NCBI GenBank assembly: GCA_016196035.1
Contig: JACPYM010000080.1
Coordinates: 1 to 32,562 of the forward strand
Source: Acidobacteriota bacterium
GTDB lineage: Bacteria > Acidobacteriota > Blastocatellia > RBC074
DNA length: 32,562 nt
Direction: 5' to 3'
Shown here piece after piece: positions 7,501 through 16,162 of the stretch. Positions within the stretch are counted from its first letter, which is position 1. Each line of letters begins with the position of its first letter. Made by a program: the position numbers and the translations under genes. Under the pieces are notes generated by a model. It was not told the origin of the DNA, did not search any database, and saw nothing but the letters and a program-made list of their open reading frames with translations.

Positions 7501-10500
7501 ATGAGTCCTTCACGCATTTTTATCGAACGCCCGGTCGCCACGTCATTGCTGATGGCGGCGATTTTGTTGTCGGGCATCGTCGCGTATTTTCAATTGCCCG
7601 TGTCGGCGTTGCCACAGGTGGATTATCCGACGATTCAGGTGCTGACGTTTTATCCCGGAGCCAGCCCCGACGTGATGGCTTCATCAGTCACGGCTCCGCT
7701 GGAGCGGCAGTTCGGGCAAATGCCGGGCTTGAATCAGATGACGTCCAGCAGTTCGTTTGGCAGTTCGTTGATTACGCTGCAATTTGATCTGGAACTCAGT
7801 CTGGATGTAGCCGAACAAGAGGTGCAGGCTTCGATCAATGCGGGGACGACATTTTTGCCGAAAGACCTGCCGAATCCACCGATTTACAGCAAAACCAATC
7901 CGGCGGATGCGCCGATTATCACGCTGGCGTTGACCTCCGACACGTTGCCGTTGGCAAAAGTCGAAGACCTTGCGGATACGCGATTGGCGCAAAAGATTTC
8001 GCAATTGCCCGGCGTCGGTTTGGTCAGTATCAGCGGCGGGCAAAAACCGGCGGTGCGCATTCAGGCCAACCCAACTGCGCTGGCGGCATATGGCATGAGC
8101 CTCGAAGATTTGCGCAGCGCGGTCGCGTTATCAAATGTGAATCAGGCAACGGGAAATTTCGACGGCCCCAAACAAGCGTACACAATTGACACGAATGACC
8201 AGATTATTTCCAGCGCGGGGTATCGTTCAGCCATCATCGCGTATCGCAACGGCGGCGCGGTGCGGCTGTCGGATGTCGCCACCGTGATTGACGATGCCGA
8301 GAACGTCAAACAGTCCGCGTGGTCGAACAAAACGCCGGCTGTCATTCTGAACATTCAACGACAGCCCGGAGCCAATATTATTGGTGTCGTAGACCGCATC
8401 GAAAAGCTCTTGCCACAGCTTAAAACTTCGCTGCCGTCAGCAATCAATTTGTCCGTGCTGACCGACCGCACGACGACGATTCGTGCCTCAGTCAAAGATG
8501 TGCAATTTGAATTAATGCTGACCGTCGCGCTGGTTGTGCTGGTGATTTTTTTGTTCCTGCGCACGCTGGCCGCGACCGTCATTCCCAGCATTGCCGTACC
8601 GCTTTCGCTGGTCGGCACATTCGGCGTGATGTACCTGCTCGGTTATAGCCTCGATAACCTTTCGTTGATGGCGCTGACGATCTCAACGGGCTTTGTCGTA
8701 GATGACGCCATCGTCGTGATTGAAAACATCACTCGTCATTTGGAAGCCGGAATGCGCCCGATGCAAGCCGCATTGCTCGGCGCACAGCAGATCGGTTTCA
8801 CGGTGCTTTCGATGAGTACATCGCTGGTCGCGGTCTTCATTCCGATTCTGTTGATGGGCGGGATTGTCGGGCGGTTGTTCCGCGAATTTGCGGTGACGCT
8901 TTCAATTGCGATTGCGCTTTCCTCGCTGGTGTCATTAACGCTGACGCCGATGATGTGTGCGAAGTTATTGCGCTCCGCTCACGACATAAAACACGGATGG
9001 CTGTATCGCGCGAGTGAACGTTTCTTCAATTGGTTGCTGCGTGACTATGACAAAAGCCTCAGTTGGGTGTTGCGTCATCCGCAACCCATGTTGCTGGTCA
9101 CGATTCTGACGATTTGCCTAAGCATCTATTTGTACATCATCGTGCCCAAGGGCTTCTTTCCCGATCAGGACACGGGGCGGATGATGGGCAACATTCAAGC
9201 CGCGCAGGACATTTCGTATCAGGAGATGCGGCAGAAACTTTCGCAAGTCGTGGAAATCATTCTCAAAGACCCGGCAGTTGACACTGTCGGCGCATTCACG
9301 GGCGGCGGCGGTGGTTCCACTACGAACACGGCGCGGATGTTCGTTTCGCTGAAATCAATCCAGCAACGCAAAGTCAGCGCCAGCGACGTCATCAATCGGT
9401 TGCGTGGTCCGCTATCAAAAGTTCCTGGCGCACAAACTTTCCTGCGTCCTGTGCAGGACATCAACGTCGGCGGCAGGTTGAGCAACGCGCTGTACCAATA
9501 CACGCTGCAAGGCGATAGCGTCGCTGATCTGACGCAATGGACGCCGCTGCTGATGGAGCGTATGCGCAAGCTGCCGCAACTAACCGATGTCAATTCCGAT
9601 CAGCAAAATCGTGGTTTGGTCGCATCACTCGACATTGACCGTGACACGGCGGCTCGGCTCGGGCTGAATTTTCAATTGATTGACAACACGCTCTACGACG
9701 CCTTTGGGCAACGGCAAGTCTCGACGATGTATCGCTCCCTGAATCAGTACCACGTCGTGATGGAGGTTGCGCCGCAATATTGGCAAAATCCTGAAACGCT
9801 GAAACAGCTTTATGTGCAAGCTCCGTCGGGCGCACAAATTCCCTTCAGCGCGTTTGCGAAATACAAGACCGATTTGACGCCGCTGGCGGTCAATCATCAG
9901 GGGCTTTTTCCCGCGACGACAATCTCGTTCAATCTCGCCGCTGGCGTAGCGCTGGGCGATGCGGTGCAGGCCATTCAGCAGGCACAACGCGACATCGGCA
10001 TGCCCGCGTCCATACAGGCCGGTTTTCAAGGCACAGCCCAGGCCTTTCAATCTTCGCTGGCGAATGAATGGATATTGATCGTAGCGGCGTTGCTGGCGGT
10101 GTACATCGTGCTGGGCATTTTGTACGAAAGCTACATTCATCCGATCACGATTCTCTCAACGCTGCCGTCCGCAGGCGTGGGCGCATTATTGGCCTTATTG
10201 CTCTTCAAGATTGACCTGACCATCATCGCGCTGATCGGCATCATCCTGCTGATCGGCATCGTGAAAAAGAACGCGATTATGATGATTGACTTCGCTCTCG
10301 AAGCAGAACGCGAACATGGCAGGAAACCCGAAGAAGCAATTTATCAAGCGTGCCTGCTGCGCTTTCGTCCGATCATGATGACGACGCTGGCGGCATTGCT
10401 GGGCGGCTTGCCATTAGCGTTTGGCAGAGGGACAGGCGCAGAGTTGCGGCAACCGTTGGGCATCACGATTGTCGGCGGCTTGATCGTCAGCCAGATGCTG

Positions 10501-10617
10501 ACGCTGTTCACAACGCCGGTCGTGTATATGTATTTGGACCGGTTGGGGTGGTGGCTGAAGGCTGTGCGCGGCAAAATCATGGGAAAGCGTAAATTGCGCC
10601 TCACCAAAACAGCCTGA
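7501..10617 (+). CDS. RND multidrug efflux permease, MdtB/MdtC-like (AcrB superfamily)
   Basis: This 1038-residue inner membrane pump is full length for hydrophobe/amphiphile RND exporters. It opens SPSRIFIERPVATSLLMAA (TM1), followed by the porter domain with PGASPDVMASSVTAPLERQ. The proton-relay residues are present: Asp401-Asp402 in GFVVDDAIVVIENI (TM4) and Lys923 in GIVKKNAIMMIDFA (TM10). The second half repeats the fold (PMLLVTILTICLSIYLYI; GFFPDQDTGRMMGNIQAAQD). The sequence resembles MdtB/MdtC more than AcrB. E. coli uses an MdtB/MdtC heterotrimer, but here there is one permease gene, so a homotrimer is inferred. The start has no good ribosome site, since the hairpin above ends just before it; translational coupling is possible. 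Substrates are unknown; bile-salt-like amphiphiles or drugs are typical of the family. Confidence 0.95.
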   Translation: MSPSRIFIERPVATSLLMAAILLSGIVAYFQLPVSALPQVDYPTIQVLTFYPGASPDVMASSVTAPLERQFGQMPGLNQMTSSSSFGSSLITLQFDLELSLDVAEQEVQASINAGTTFLPKDLPNPPIYSKTNPADAPIITLALTSDTLPLAKVEDLADTRLAQKISQLPGVGLVSISGGQKPAVRIQANPTALAAYGMSLEDLRSAVALSNVNQATGNFDGPKQAYTIDTNDQIISSAGYRSAIIAYRNGGAVRLSDVATVIDDAENVKQSAWSNKTPAVILNIQRQPGANIIGVVDRIEKLLPQLKTSLPSAINLSVLTDRTTTIRASVKDVQFELMLTVALVVLVIFLFLRTLAATVIPSIAVPLSLVGTFGVMYLLGYSLDNLSLMALTISTGFVVDDAIVVIENITRHLEAGMRPMQAALLGAQQIGFTVLSMSTSLVAVFIPILLMGGIVGRLFREFAVTLSIAIALSSLVSLTLTPMMCAKLLRSAHDIKHGWLYRASERFFNWLLRDYDKSLSWVLRHPQPMLLVTILTICLSIYLYIIVPKGFFPDQDTGRMMGNIQAAQDISYQEMRQKLSQVVEIILKDPAVDTVGAFTGGGGGSTTNTARMFVSLKSIQQRKVSASDVINRLRGPLSKVPGAQTFLRPVQDINVGGRLSNALYQYTLQGDSVADLTQWTPLLMERMRKLPQLTDVNSDQQNRGLVASLDIDRDTAARLGLNFQLIDNTLYDAFGQRQVSTMYRSLNQYHVVMEVAPQYWQNPETLKQLYVQAPSGAQIPFSAFAKYKTDLTPLAVNHQGLFPATTISFNLAAGVALGDAVQAIQQAQRDIGMPASIQAGFQGTAQAFQSSLANEWILIVAALLAVYIVLGILYESYIHPITILSTLPSAGVGALLALLLFKIDLTIIALIGIILLIGIVKKNAIMMIDFALEAEREHGRKPEEAIYQACLLRFRPIMMTTLAALLGGLPLAFGRGTGAELRQPLGITIVGGLIVSQMLTLFTTPVVYMYLDRLGWWLKAVRGKIMGKRKLRLTKTA

Positions 10618-10810
10618 TACCTGATACCGCTGAGTTGGGGCCATTTGGGAAATACCGGGCTATAGGCGACCAACTCGCCCCAGGCCGCGAGGCCAGGCGC
10701 AGCGTTGCCAGCAAGGGCGGCCCCTTGCGCCGATACACCTCACGTCGCTGGCAAAGTCAGACTGCCGCTCATCGCTGCCCTGCCCGGAACGCGCTGACTG
10801 GCGGTCAACG
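10618..10810. other. Non-coding gap after the efflux operon with a nested hairpin
   Basis: No gene is visible. At 10705-10754 TTGCCAGC pairs with GCTGGCAA and encloses a second stem, GCAAGGG with CCCTTGC, at 10711-10728. It may end the efflux transcript, but no T-run follows, so it is not a clear rho-independent terminator. A TGAC-N5-GTCA dyad at 10794-10806 lies directly before the next promoter. Confidence 0.35.
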
Positions 10811-10826
10811 TGGCATATCTATTGCG
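10811..10826 (+). promoter_or_regulatory. Sigma-54-type promoter of the HtrA/phosphatase operon
   Basis: TGGCATATCTATTGCG has GG and GC ten bases apart and matches TGGCAY-R-N4-TTGC, with only the last position off. The predicted start near 10836 is about 80 bases before the protease ATG. Confidence 0.5.
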
Positions 10827-10917
10827 ACAAGCGTGTTGCGGAATTGTTGAGAATCCGGCGACGGGTTCTGCCGGACAGTTTTTTTGCTGAACAGGCAACA
10901 CTCATTGAGGAGAAGCA

Positions 10918-12078
10918 ATGCTCAACTTGAAGAAAGATATTCCAAGCATTACCGCGTGGTTCTATTTGTCATTTTTGGTTGTACCGTTCCTTTGCCCGGC
11001 GGCCAATGCGGCTGATGACGCCTGCAAAATATCAGCGACCAAGATTTATGAAACGGCAGCCCCAGCAGTGGTTTTCATCACCGCCACCACAATCAATCCT
11101 TACCGGCTGTCGGATCGTGTCGAACACATCGTCGGCTCCGGGTTCATTATTGATGCCGAGGGGTTGATCTTGACCAACTCCCACGTCGCGTTTGGACGAC
11201 AATCGCTGACCGTCAAACTGGATGACGGCACCGTGTTGCCCGCGCGGCTGCTGGGCGCTGATCCGCTCTTCGACATCGCCGTGTTACAAATTCCCAAGCC
11301 GAGCAAAGGGCAACTGCCAACAGTGAAGCTGGGCGATTCCGACCACACTCGCGCCGGCGAAGAAATGCTCGCGCTGGGCAATCCGCTAGGGCTGGATCAG
11401 ACGTTGACGCGCGGGATCGTGTCGGCGCTCAATCGTGTCTTGCCCGCCACCTTTTTCTCTTTGCAGGAGCCGATGATTCAAGTGGATACGCCGATCAATC
11501 ACGGCAATTCCGGCGGCCCGCTGCTCAATCGTTGCGGCGAAGTCGTGGGCATCACCACGGCCATCGTTCCTGATGCACAAAATATCGGCTTCGCCATCCC
11601 CATCAATCTGGTCAAGTCCGTCTTACCCGACCTGCTCAAACAAGGGCATCTCATTCGCCCCTGGCTGGGCTTTCACGGGCAGTTTATCGGCGCAGATTTG
11701 CAAAGCCTGCTGCGCCTGCCGCTCACGACAGGGCTGCTGGTCGAAGTCGTGGAACCGGGCAGCCCGGCGGAGCAAGCCCAGATCCAGGGCGGCGGGCTTG
11801 AAATGACGATTGACGGCAATGACGTGTTGCTGGGCGGCGACATCATTACGAAGCTCAACAACACGGCCTTGACCAGCGAGGAAGCCATTGGCAAAGCACT
11901 CAATGAATTAAAGGTGGGTGCCGAAGTCAACCTGACGATCTTTCGGGAGGGCAAAGAAGTCCAAGTCAAATACATCTTGCCTGAGCGCCCCTTTTTGCCG
12001 GGCGACGTGCCGGGCGGAACGTCGTATGTGCCGCTCAATGGAAAGCGTGCCTTTGGTAACACGCATTTCCGGTTCTGA
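10918..12078 (+). CDS. HtrA/DegP-type periplasmic serine protease with C-terminal PDZ domain
   Basis: This 386-residue protein has a signal peptide or anchor (ITAWFYLSFLVVPFLCPAANA), a trypsin-like domain and one PDZ domain (about 255-355). The catalytic triad is intact: His89 in ILTNSHVAF, Asp119 in DPLFDIAVLQI and Ser198 in NHGNSGGPLL. The oxyanion-loop region ALGNPLGLDQTLTRGIVSA is also typical. PDZ features include RPWLGFHG, GLLVEVVEPGSPAEQAQI and GGDIITKLNN. Having one PDZ makes it DegS-like in layout. It would degrade or sense misfolded envelope proteins. GAGGAGAAG stands before the ATG. A sigma-54-type promoter precedes it, and the next gene, a phosphatase, follows after 35 bp. Two cysteines (36 and about 206) could form a disulfide, but that is unproven. 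Confidence 0.93.
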   Translation: MLNLKKDIPSITAWFYLSFLVVPFLCPAANAADDACKISATKIYETAAPAVVFITATTINPYRLSDRVEHIVGSGFIIDAEGLILTNSHVAFGRQSLTVKLDDGTVLPARLLGADPLFDIAVLQIPKPSKGQLPTVKLGDSDHTRAGEEMLALGNPLGLDQTLTRGIVSALNRVLPATFFSLQEPMIQVDTPINHGNSGGPLLNRCGEVVGITTAIVPDAQNIGFAIPINLVKSVLPDLLKQGHLIRPWLGFHGQFIGADLQSLLRLPLTTGLLVEVVEPGSPAEQAQIQGGGLEMTIDGNDVLLGGDIITKLNNTALTSEEAIGKALNELKVGAEVNLTIFREGKEVQVKYILPERPFLPGDVPGGTSYVPLNGKRAFGNTHFRF

Positions 12079-12113
12079 GATGGTGGAGAAAGAAGTGCCG
12101 GAGGGTGGTTGCA

Positions 12114-13274
12114 ATGAGGACGGAAACCGTATCGCTAAAAAGCCATTCCCACACAAGCTCGGCGCGGCCTGTCGCGCATGAGTTGTTCAACCATGCGCCG
12201 CCAAACGCCGCGCCCTACTCCAAATTGCTAGCCGTGCTGCTCGTGCTCGCGGGCATTGGAATCATCGCCTATGTTGATGCGGTCGTCAGAGCCTTTTCGC
12301 TAGGCTTTCTTTACATTTTCCCGCTCGCCTTCGGAGCTATTGTGATGGGCAGGCGCGCCACGCTTTTGCTGGTGCTGCTCTGCGTTTTTCTGGTGGATGA
12401 GCTAGGCCCCTATGAGCATTTAGGGTGGGAAAGTATCTGGCGCAATCTGATCAGCCTGGCTGGTTATCTGGCAGTCGTGCTGATCGTCAGTAAACTGGTG
12501 CAGCAGCGCCGGAGCCTAGCCGAAACGGTGCGGCAACAGCGTGATGAGATGGTCAAAGAGATCGCACAGGCGGCGCTGATTCAACGGCGCATGTTGCCGC
12601 AATGCGCGCCGCTCCGCCCTGGAATTGACCTGGCGGCGCGGATGGAATCGGCTAAGGTGGTGGCCGGCGATTACTACGACTTTATCGAACTGGAAGACGG
12701 CAAGCTGGGTTTGGTGGTGGCCGATGTCGCGGGCAAAGGCGTGCCCGCCGGGTTGCTGGTGCCAACGCTGAAAACCACCTTGCGCCTGGAAGCCCCGCGT
12801 CTGGCGCAATGCCAGGAAGTGGTCGCCAGTCTGAACCAGTTGATTTATGACGTGACGGATGGGGCGCGTTATGTGACGATTTTTTACGCGCGGCTCAATC
12901 CGCCAGACCGCACCCTGCAATACACCAACGGCGGCCATTTGCCAGGTCTCTGGTACCGCGCCGCCACGCGCGAAATCGCCTGGCTGGACAAAGGCGGTAT
13001 CTCGCCGGGTTTATTTCAAGGGGTGAAATACGAAAGCGCGCAAGTGCAGTTAGCGTCCAACGACATCCTGGTGCTCTATTCAGACGGCATTACCGAAGCC
13101 GAAAACCGGCAGGGCGACGATTTCGGAAGGGAGCGCCTCGCCCGGCTCATCGTGGCCCACCACACCCGCACTGCCGAAGCCTTGCTCGAAACCGTCTTTA
13201 CGACCTTGACCGAATTCACCGAGCACCAAGAACCCAACGACGATCAGACCTTATTGATTCTCAAAATCACGTAA
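12114..13274 (+). CDS. Membrane-anchored SpoIIE/RsbU-type PP2C serine phosphatase
   Basis: Residues 38-127 hold about four membrane spans (LLAVLLVLAGIGIIAYVDAV; ATLLLVLLCVFLV; LISLAGYLAVVLIV). A short coiled linker with the family motif AALIQRRMLPQ (153-163) follows, then a PP2C-like SpoIIE domain. Metal-binding aspartates are all present: Asp186 (VAGDYYDF), Asp204 (VADVAGKGVPAG), Asp324 (YSDGITEA) and Asp377 (PNDDQTLLIL). Such enzymes dephosphorylate anti-sigma antagonists or similar signalling proteins in partner-switching pathways; no partner gene is in this window. The ATG at 12114 is preceded by GGAGG at 9 bases; a GTG three codons earlier overlaps that site. It lies 35 bp after the HtrA gene, so co-expression is very likely. 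Confidence 0.92.
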   Translation: MRTETVSLKSHSHTSSARPVAHELFNHAPPNAAPYSKLLAVLLVLAGIGIIAYVDAVVRAFSLGFLYIFPLAFGAIVMGRRATLLLVLLCVFLVDELGPYEHLGWESIWRNLISLAGYLAVVLIVSKLVQQRRSLAETVRQQRDEMVKEIAQAALIQRRMLPQCAPLRPGIDLAARMESAKVVAGDYYDFIELEDGKLGLVVADVAGKGVPAGLLVPTLKTTLRLEAPRLAQCQEVVASLNQLIYDVTDGARYVTIFYARLNPPDRTLQYTNGGHLPGLWYRAATREIAWLDKGGISPGLFQGVKYESAQVQLASNDILVLYSDGITEAENRQGDDFGRERLARLIVAHHTRTAEALLETVFTTLTEFTEHQEPNDDQTLLILKIT

Positions 13275-13458
13275 CACTCCTCCGCCATTCGAACTGGTTT
13301 GTGGCGAGATGGCGCGGTGGGATGACACTGACACTGTCTCGCCCCAAGTGCCTTGAGCGCGCTCACACACACGCGCCAAATACACTGCCTACCTACGCCA
13401 AAGGCCTGTCAATACAGGCCGATTCGGTGCTGGATGGCATGCCCATGATAACGGGCCG
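13275..13458. other. Non-coding gap upstream of a sigma-54-type promoter
   Basis: I see no gene. GGCGAGA (near 13303) and TCTCGCC (near 13337) form a 7-bp inverted repeat around a GACACTGACACTGTC dyad. These lie more than 100 bases upstream of the promoter, where an enhancer-binding protein would sit. This is suggestive only. Confidence 0.25.
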
Positions 13459-13474
13459 TGGCATGCCGCTTGCT
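13459..13474 (+). promoter_or_regulatory. Sigma-54-type promoter of the 150-aa secreted protein
   Basis: TGGCATGCCGCTTGCT matches TGGCAY-R-N4-TTGCW at every fixed position, with GG and GC ten bases apart. The predicted start near 13485 gives a leader of about 140 bases to the ATG at 13625. Confidence 0.55.
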
Positions 13475-13624
13475 CAACAACAACGCAAGTGACCGCATTG
13501 AAAAACAGAAACTGCCGCGCCGCCAGCCGGTCACCGGCGATCACCAAGACATGCTGGCCGTCGCCAGGCGTGCAATGACAAACAACGTGCAGGGGTGGCA
13601 CAAACAGGAAAAGGAGAAATCGTG

Positions 13625-14077
13625 ATGAGAAAGCAATTGATGTCCATGTTCATGCTTTTGGGTCTACTGGGCGGCTTCGGCGCAATGAAAGCGCAAGCGC
13701 AAGTGGCGGAGCCAATCGAAGCGGATATTCCCTTCTATTTTCATGCCGGGAACGCCAAATTTGAGCCGGGCAAATATACCGTCAGGATGCGGGATGATTC
13801 TGAGCTGATGCTGATGGAAATCACGAGCGCAGACACACATCACTCGGCGCTCTTTCAAGTCAGGGATGCAGAGGCAACGGCAGACCCCGTAAAAGCCGAG
13901 TTGGTTTTCAACCGGTACGGCGACCAATACTTCCTCGCGAAGATATTTGATGAGGGAAACAAAACCGGCAGTGAGGTGCTGGAATCGCACTATGAAAGGT
14001 TGCTGAAAAAAGGCGAAACGAAGCCCGAGCAACGTCACATTCCGGGTCACCGCCATATGCACCCAAAAGCTGACTAG
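13625..14077 (+). CDS. Small secreted protein, unknown function, of an acidobacterial type
   Basis: This 150-residue protein has a signal peptide (MSMFMLLGLLGGFGAMKAQAQ) and a compact beta-rich domain. The segment IPFYFHAGNAKFEPGKYTVRM is typical of a family of small secreted proteins frequent in Acidobacteriota. Later segments (HHSALFQVRDAEA; AELVFNRYGDQYFLAKIFDE) also look like beta strands. The tail is basic and histidine-rich (HIPGHRHMHPKAD), which might bind metal. The ATG at 13625 is preceded by AAAGGAG at about 8 bases; an upstream start 30 bp earlier is rejected. Function is unknown; the sigma-54-type promoter and the neighbours suggest an envelope role. Confidence 0.8.
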   Translation: MRKQLMSMFMLLGLLGGFGAMKAQAQVAEPIEADIPFYFHAGNAKFEPGKYTVRMRDDSELMLMEITSADTHHSALFQVRDAEATADPVKAELVFNRYGDQYFLAKIFDEGNKTGSEVLESHYERLLKKGETKPEQRHIPGHRHMHPKAD

Positions 14078-14117
14078 CCGGTTAATGGCGGGCGGCTCGA
14101 CTAGCGGGACGCGCATG

Positions 14118-14154
14118 CCGACGGCTGAGTCAGTTGGATCGCGCTAGCCGTCGG
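14118..14154 (+). repeat. Hairpin between two secreted-protein genes
   Basis: CCGACGGCT (14118-14126) pairs with AGCCGTCGG (14146-14154) around a 19-base loop. An alternative pairing of CTAGCG (14101) with CGCTAG (14142) overlaps it. It is not followed by a T-run. It may be an mRNA-stability hairpin or a weak terminator after the 150-aa gene. Confidence 0.4.
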
Positions 14155-14189
14155 GCAACCCAAAGTGACCACTAAGAGAGAGAGGATTT

Positions 14190-14696
14190 ATGCGGCAACA
14201 AATCGGAATGACAATTTTACTGCTTGCGGTTTTCGCCATCAGCGCGATGGCCCAGAGCGCGGACACGGGAACTCCAGGCCACACCACACTCGGCGCGGTC
14301 AGGAAAGTTGACCATGCGGCTGGCAAGCTCATCGTCAAGGCTGCGGATGGAACCGAAGAAGCGTTCAAATTCACGGGCAAAACCACCATGCTTGGCGTGC
14401 ATGGTTTGAAAGACGCCGGTATTGGCATTGAACGTGGCGGCAGGGATGCACCCAAGCTCATGGCGCGCGCGTTCAGCGGAACCGGCAAAGGTGTGCGGAC
14501 TCTCGCCGCCAAAACTCCGGCATGTGTTGACGAAACCCTGCATCTGACGAAACGCTGCACGATTGATACAGGCAAAGGCGTTGTCAAAGGGACAGCCTAT
14601 ACTGCCAATGTCGGCACGCACGCCATCGCGCATTACACCGCGGCGGGCGGGCGAAAAGTCGGGCATTTGGTGAAGCAAATCGAACGGGCAATCTAA
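14190..14696 (+). CDS. Secreted protein of unknown function, 168 aa
   Basis: The first 21 residues form a clear signal peptide (MTILLLAVFAISAMAQ, cleavage near AMA-QS). Residues 32-65 (LGAVRKVDHAAGKLIVKA and on) look like a small OB/beta-barrel-type repeat of the kind found in DUF5666 proteins, with a TTLGAV start and an FKFTGKTTM strand. The rest is rich in Gly, Lys and Thr and contains two cysteines (CVDETLHLTKRC) that may form a disulfide. GAGAGAGAGG is 4 bases before the ATG. No promoter of its own is evident, so it may be read through from the 150-aa gene. I do not recognise a named family. Confidence 0.75.
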   Translation: MRQQIGMTILLLAVFAISAMAQSADTGTPGHTTLGAVRKVDHAAGKLIVKAADGTEEAFKFTGKTTMLGVHGLKDAGIGIERGGRDAPKLMARAFSGTGKGVRTLAAKTPACVDETLHLTKRCTIDTGKGVVKGTAYTANVGTHAIAHYTAAGGRKVGHLVKQIERAI

Positions 14697-14873
14697 GCGC
14701 CGTGTGCGGCAACCGTGACAGCAGAGCTTACGCAATAACTCAACCAGGTGTTGGCGCAGTTCCTGGGTTAGCTCCCTGCCTGCGCCGACGCCGGGGCGAG
14801 GTTCGGCGGAAGCTTTGTCCAGATTGCCGTGGCTCAATCCGCGCGCGGCACAGAATAGGAAGAAGGAGGAGTT

Positions 14874-15950
14874 ATGAAACACAAAATGGTTTCACTAATC
14901 GCGCTAGGCGGTCTTTGTCTGGCGCTCTGGAACGGCGCGGCGCGCCAGGCGCTGGCCGCCCCACTGAACGCGAACGTGGCGAGGACGCCCAATGCGCCGG
15001 TCGGCATTGAGGTTTTTCAAACCTCCCTGGCGCCATACGGGCGCTGGTTTCAGCACGAGAAATACGGCCTGGTGTGGACGCCGACGGTGGTTGACGTGCG
15101 TTGGCGTCCATACACCGTGGGCAATTGGGTCTATACCGATTATGGCTGGACGTGGAACTCGGACGAAGATTGGGGTTGGGCCACCTATCATTACGGGCGC
15201 TGGAATTTTGACACCGGCATCGGCTGGGTTTGGGTGCCTGGCTATGATTGGGGGCCGGCGTGGGTGTCATGGCGTAACGGGAACGACTGGCTGGGCTGGG
15301 CGCCACTGCCGCCGGAAATTGTCTGGGACAACGGCTTTGTTGAAGTAGGACTGATGGACAGCTTGATTCCACCGTTCTATTACAACTTTGTCGAGGAACG
15401 CTATTTCAATGCGCCGCGTCTCGCCACATACATCGCCCAGGCCCCGCGCAACGTGGCGTTGATCAGAGAGACGAACAACATCACGCGCTATGAGTTCATC
15501 AACCAGCGCGTTCTCAACAAGGCGTTTGATACGCGGCGCATCGAACAAGCCACGGGGCAAGCCGTGCGCACCTATCGGATCGAGGAAGCCAAAGGGCCGA
15601 ATGCGCTGCGCCGGTTTCAAGCCGACAGCGGCAGCGTTTCCTTCTACCGTCCGCACCTCGAGCGCGACAATCATCCGTTCTCAGACGAGAACCTGCGCCG
15701 GCAAACTGAGGAAAGACGCACGCTGCAACAACGGCAACAGGAAGATCGCGAGCGGCTGCACCAGCGACACCAGCAGGAGCTTAACAACCCTCCGCACGGC
15801 CTGTCTCCCGACAACCTGAACCAGCGCCACGCCGAAGAATTACGCGAGTTGGAGCAACAACATCAGCGTGAGACGCAGCTCCTCAATAACCGGCATGCGA
15901 CGGGACACGACGGTGATGCTACGCCGAAAATGGCGCAGCACCGTCGTTAG
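14874..15950 (+). CDS. Secreted DUF6600-type protein with a C-terminal coiled coil
   Basis: This 358-residue protein has a signal peptide (MVSLIALGGLCLALWNGAARQALAA). A Trp/Gly/Tyr-rich domain follows (about 45-150) with repeated YGRWF, YTVGNWVYTDYGWTW, YHYGRWNFD and DWLGWAPLPP motifs, the mark of DUF6600 proteins. Residues 265-345 are a strongly charged Gln/Glu/Arg/His coiled-coil region (QRQQEDRERLHQRHQQEL; HAEELRELEQQHQRETQ). AAGGAGGAG precedes the ATG. The Trp-rich domain may bind cell-wall or polysaccharide, but no function is established. It ends a run of secreted-protein genes and faces the GH15 operon tail to tail across a strong palindrome. Confidence 0.85.
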   Translation: MKHKMVSLIALGGLCLALWNGAARQALAAPLNANVARTPNAPVGIEVFQTSLAPYGRWFQHEKYGLVWTPTVVDVRWRPYTVGNWVYTDYGWTWNSDEDWGWATYHYGRWNFDTGIGWVWVPGYDWGPAWVSWRNGNDWLGWAPLPPEIVWDNGFVEVGLMDSLIPPFYYNFVEERYFNAPRLATYIAQAPRNVALIRETNNITRYEFINQRVLNKAFDTRRIEQATGQAVRTYRIEEAKGPNALRRFQADSGSVSFYRPHLERDNHPFSDENLRRQTEERRTLQQRQQEDRERLHQRHQQELNNPPHGLSPDNLNQRHAEELRELEQQHQRETQLLNNRHATGHDGDATPKMAQHRR

Positions 15951-16041
15951 CTCGGTTTGTCGAGCAAGATACTGAGGGTCGTTGTCAGTGCTCTTGCAAA
16001 GTCGTCAGCCAGAGCACTTGAACGGCTCCGCTGAATCCTGA

Positions 16042-16084
16042 TCCTGAGAGCTTGAAAATGCTGCTGATTTTCAAGCTCTCAGGA
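16042..16084. terminator. 18-bp perfect hairpin between convergent genes
   Basis: 16042-16059 is the exact reverse complement of 16067-16084, with a 7-base loop (GCTGCTG). It lies between the stop codons of the DUF6600 gene (plus) and the GH15 gene (minus). No T-run follows on either strand, so it is either a two-way terminator of unusual type or an mRNA 3'-end stabiliser. It runs directly into a short tandem repeat, CAGGAGT three times at 16080-16100. Confidence 0.55.
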
Positions 16085-16162
16085 GTCAGGAGTCAGGAGT
16101 CGGCGGAGCGTCTTTGGCGGATGTTTTGAGAACTTTGCGGCTGCCAAGCCAATCGTCAGTCT

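Noticed and set aside
14830-14845. Possible sigma-54 promoter before the DUF6600 gene
   Set aside because: GG and GC are ten bases apart, but the -12 element is CGCGC rather than TTGC; too weak to call.
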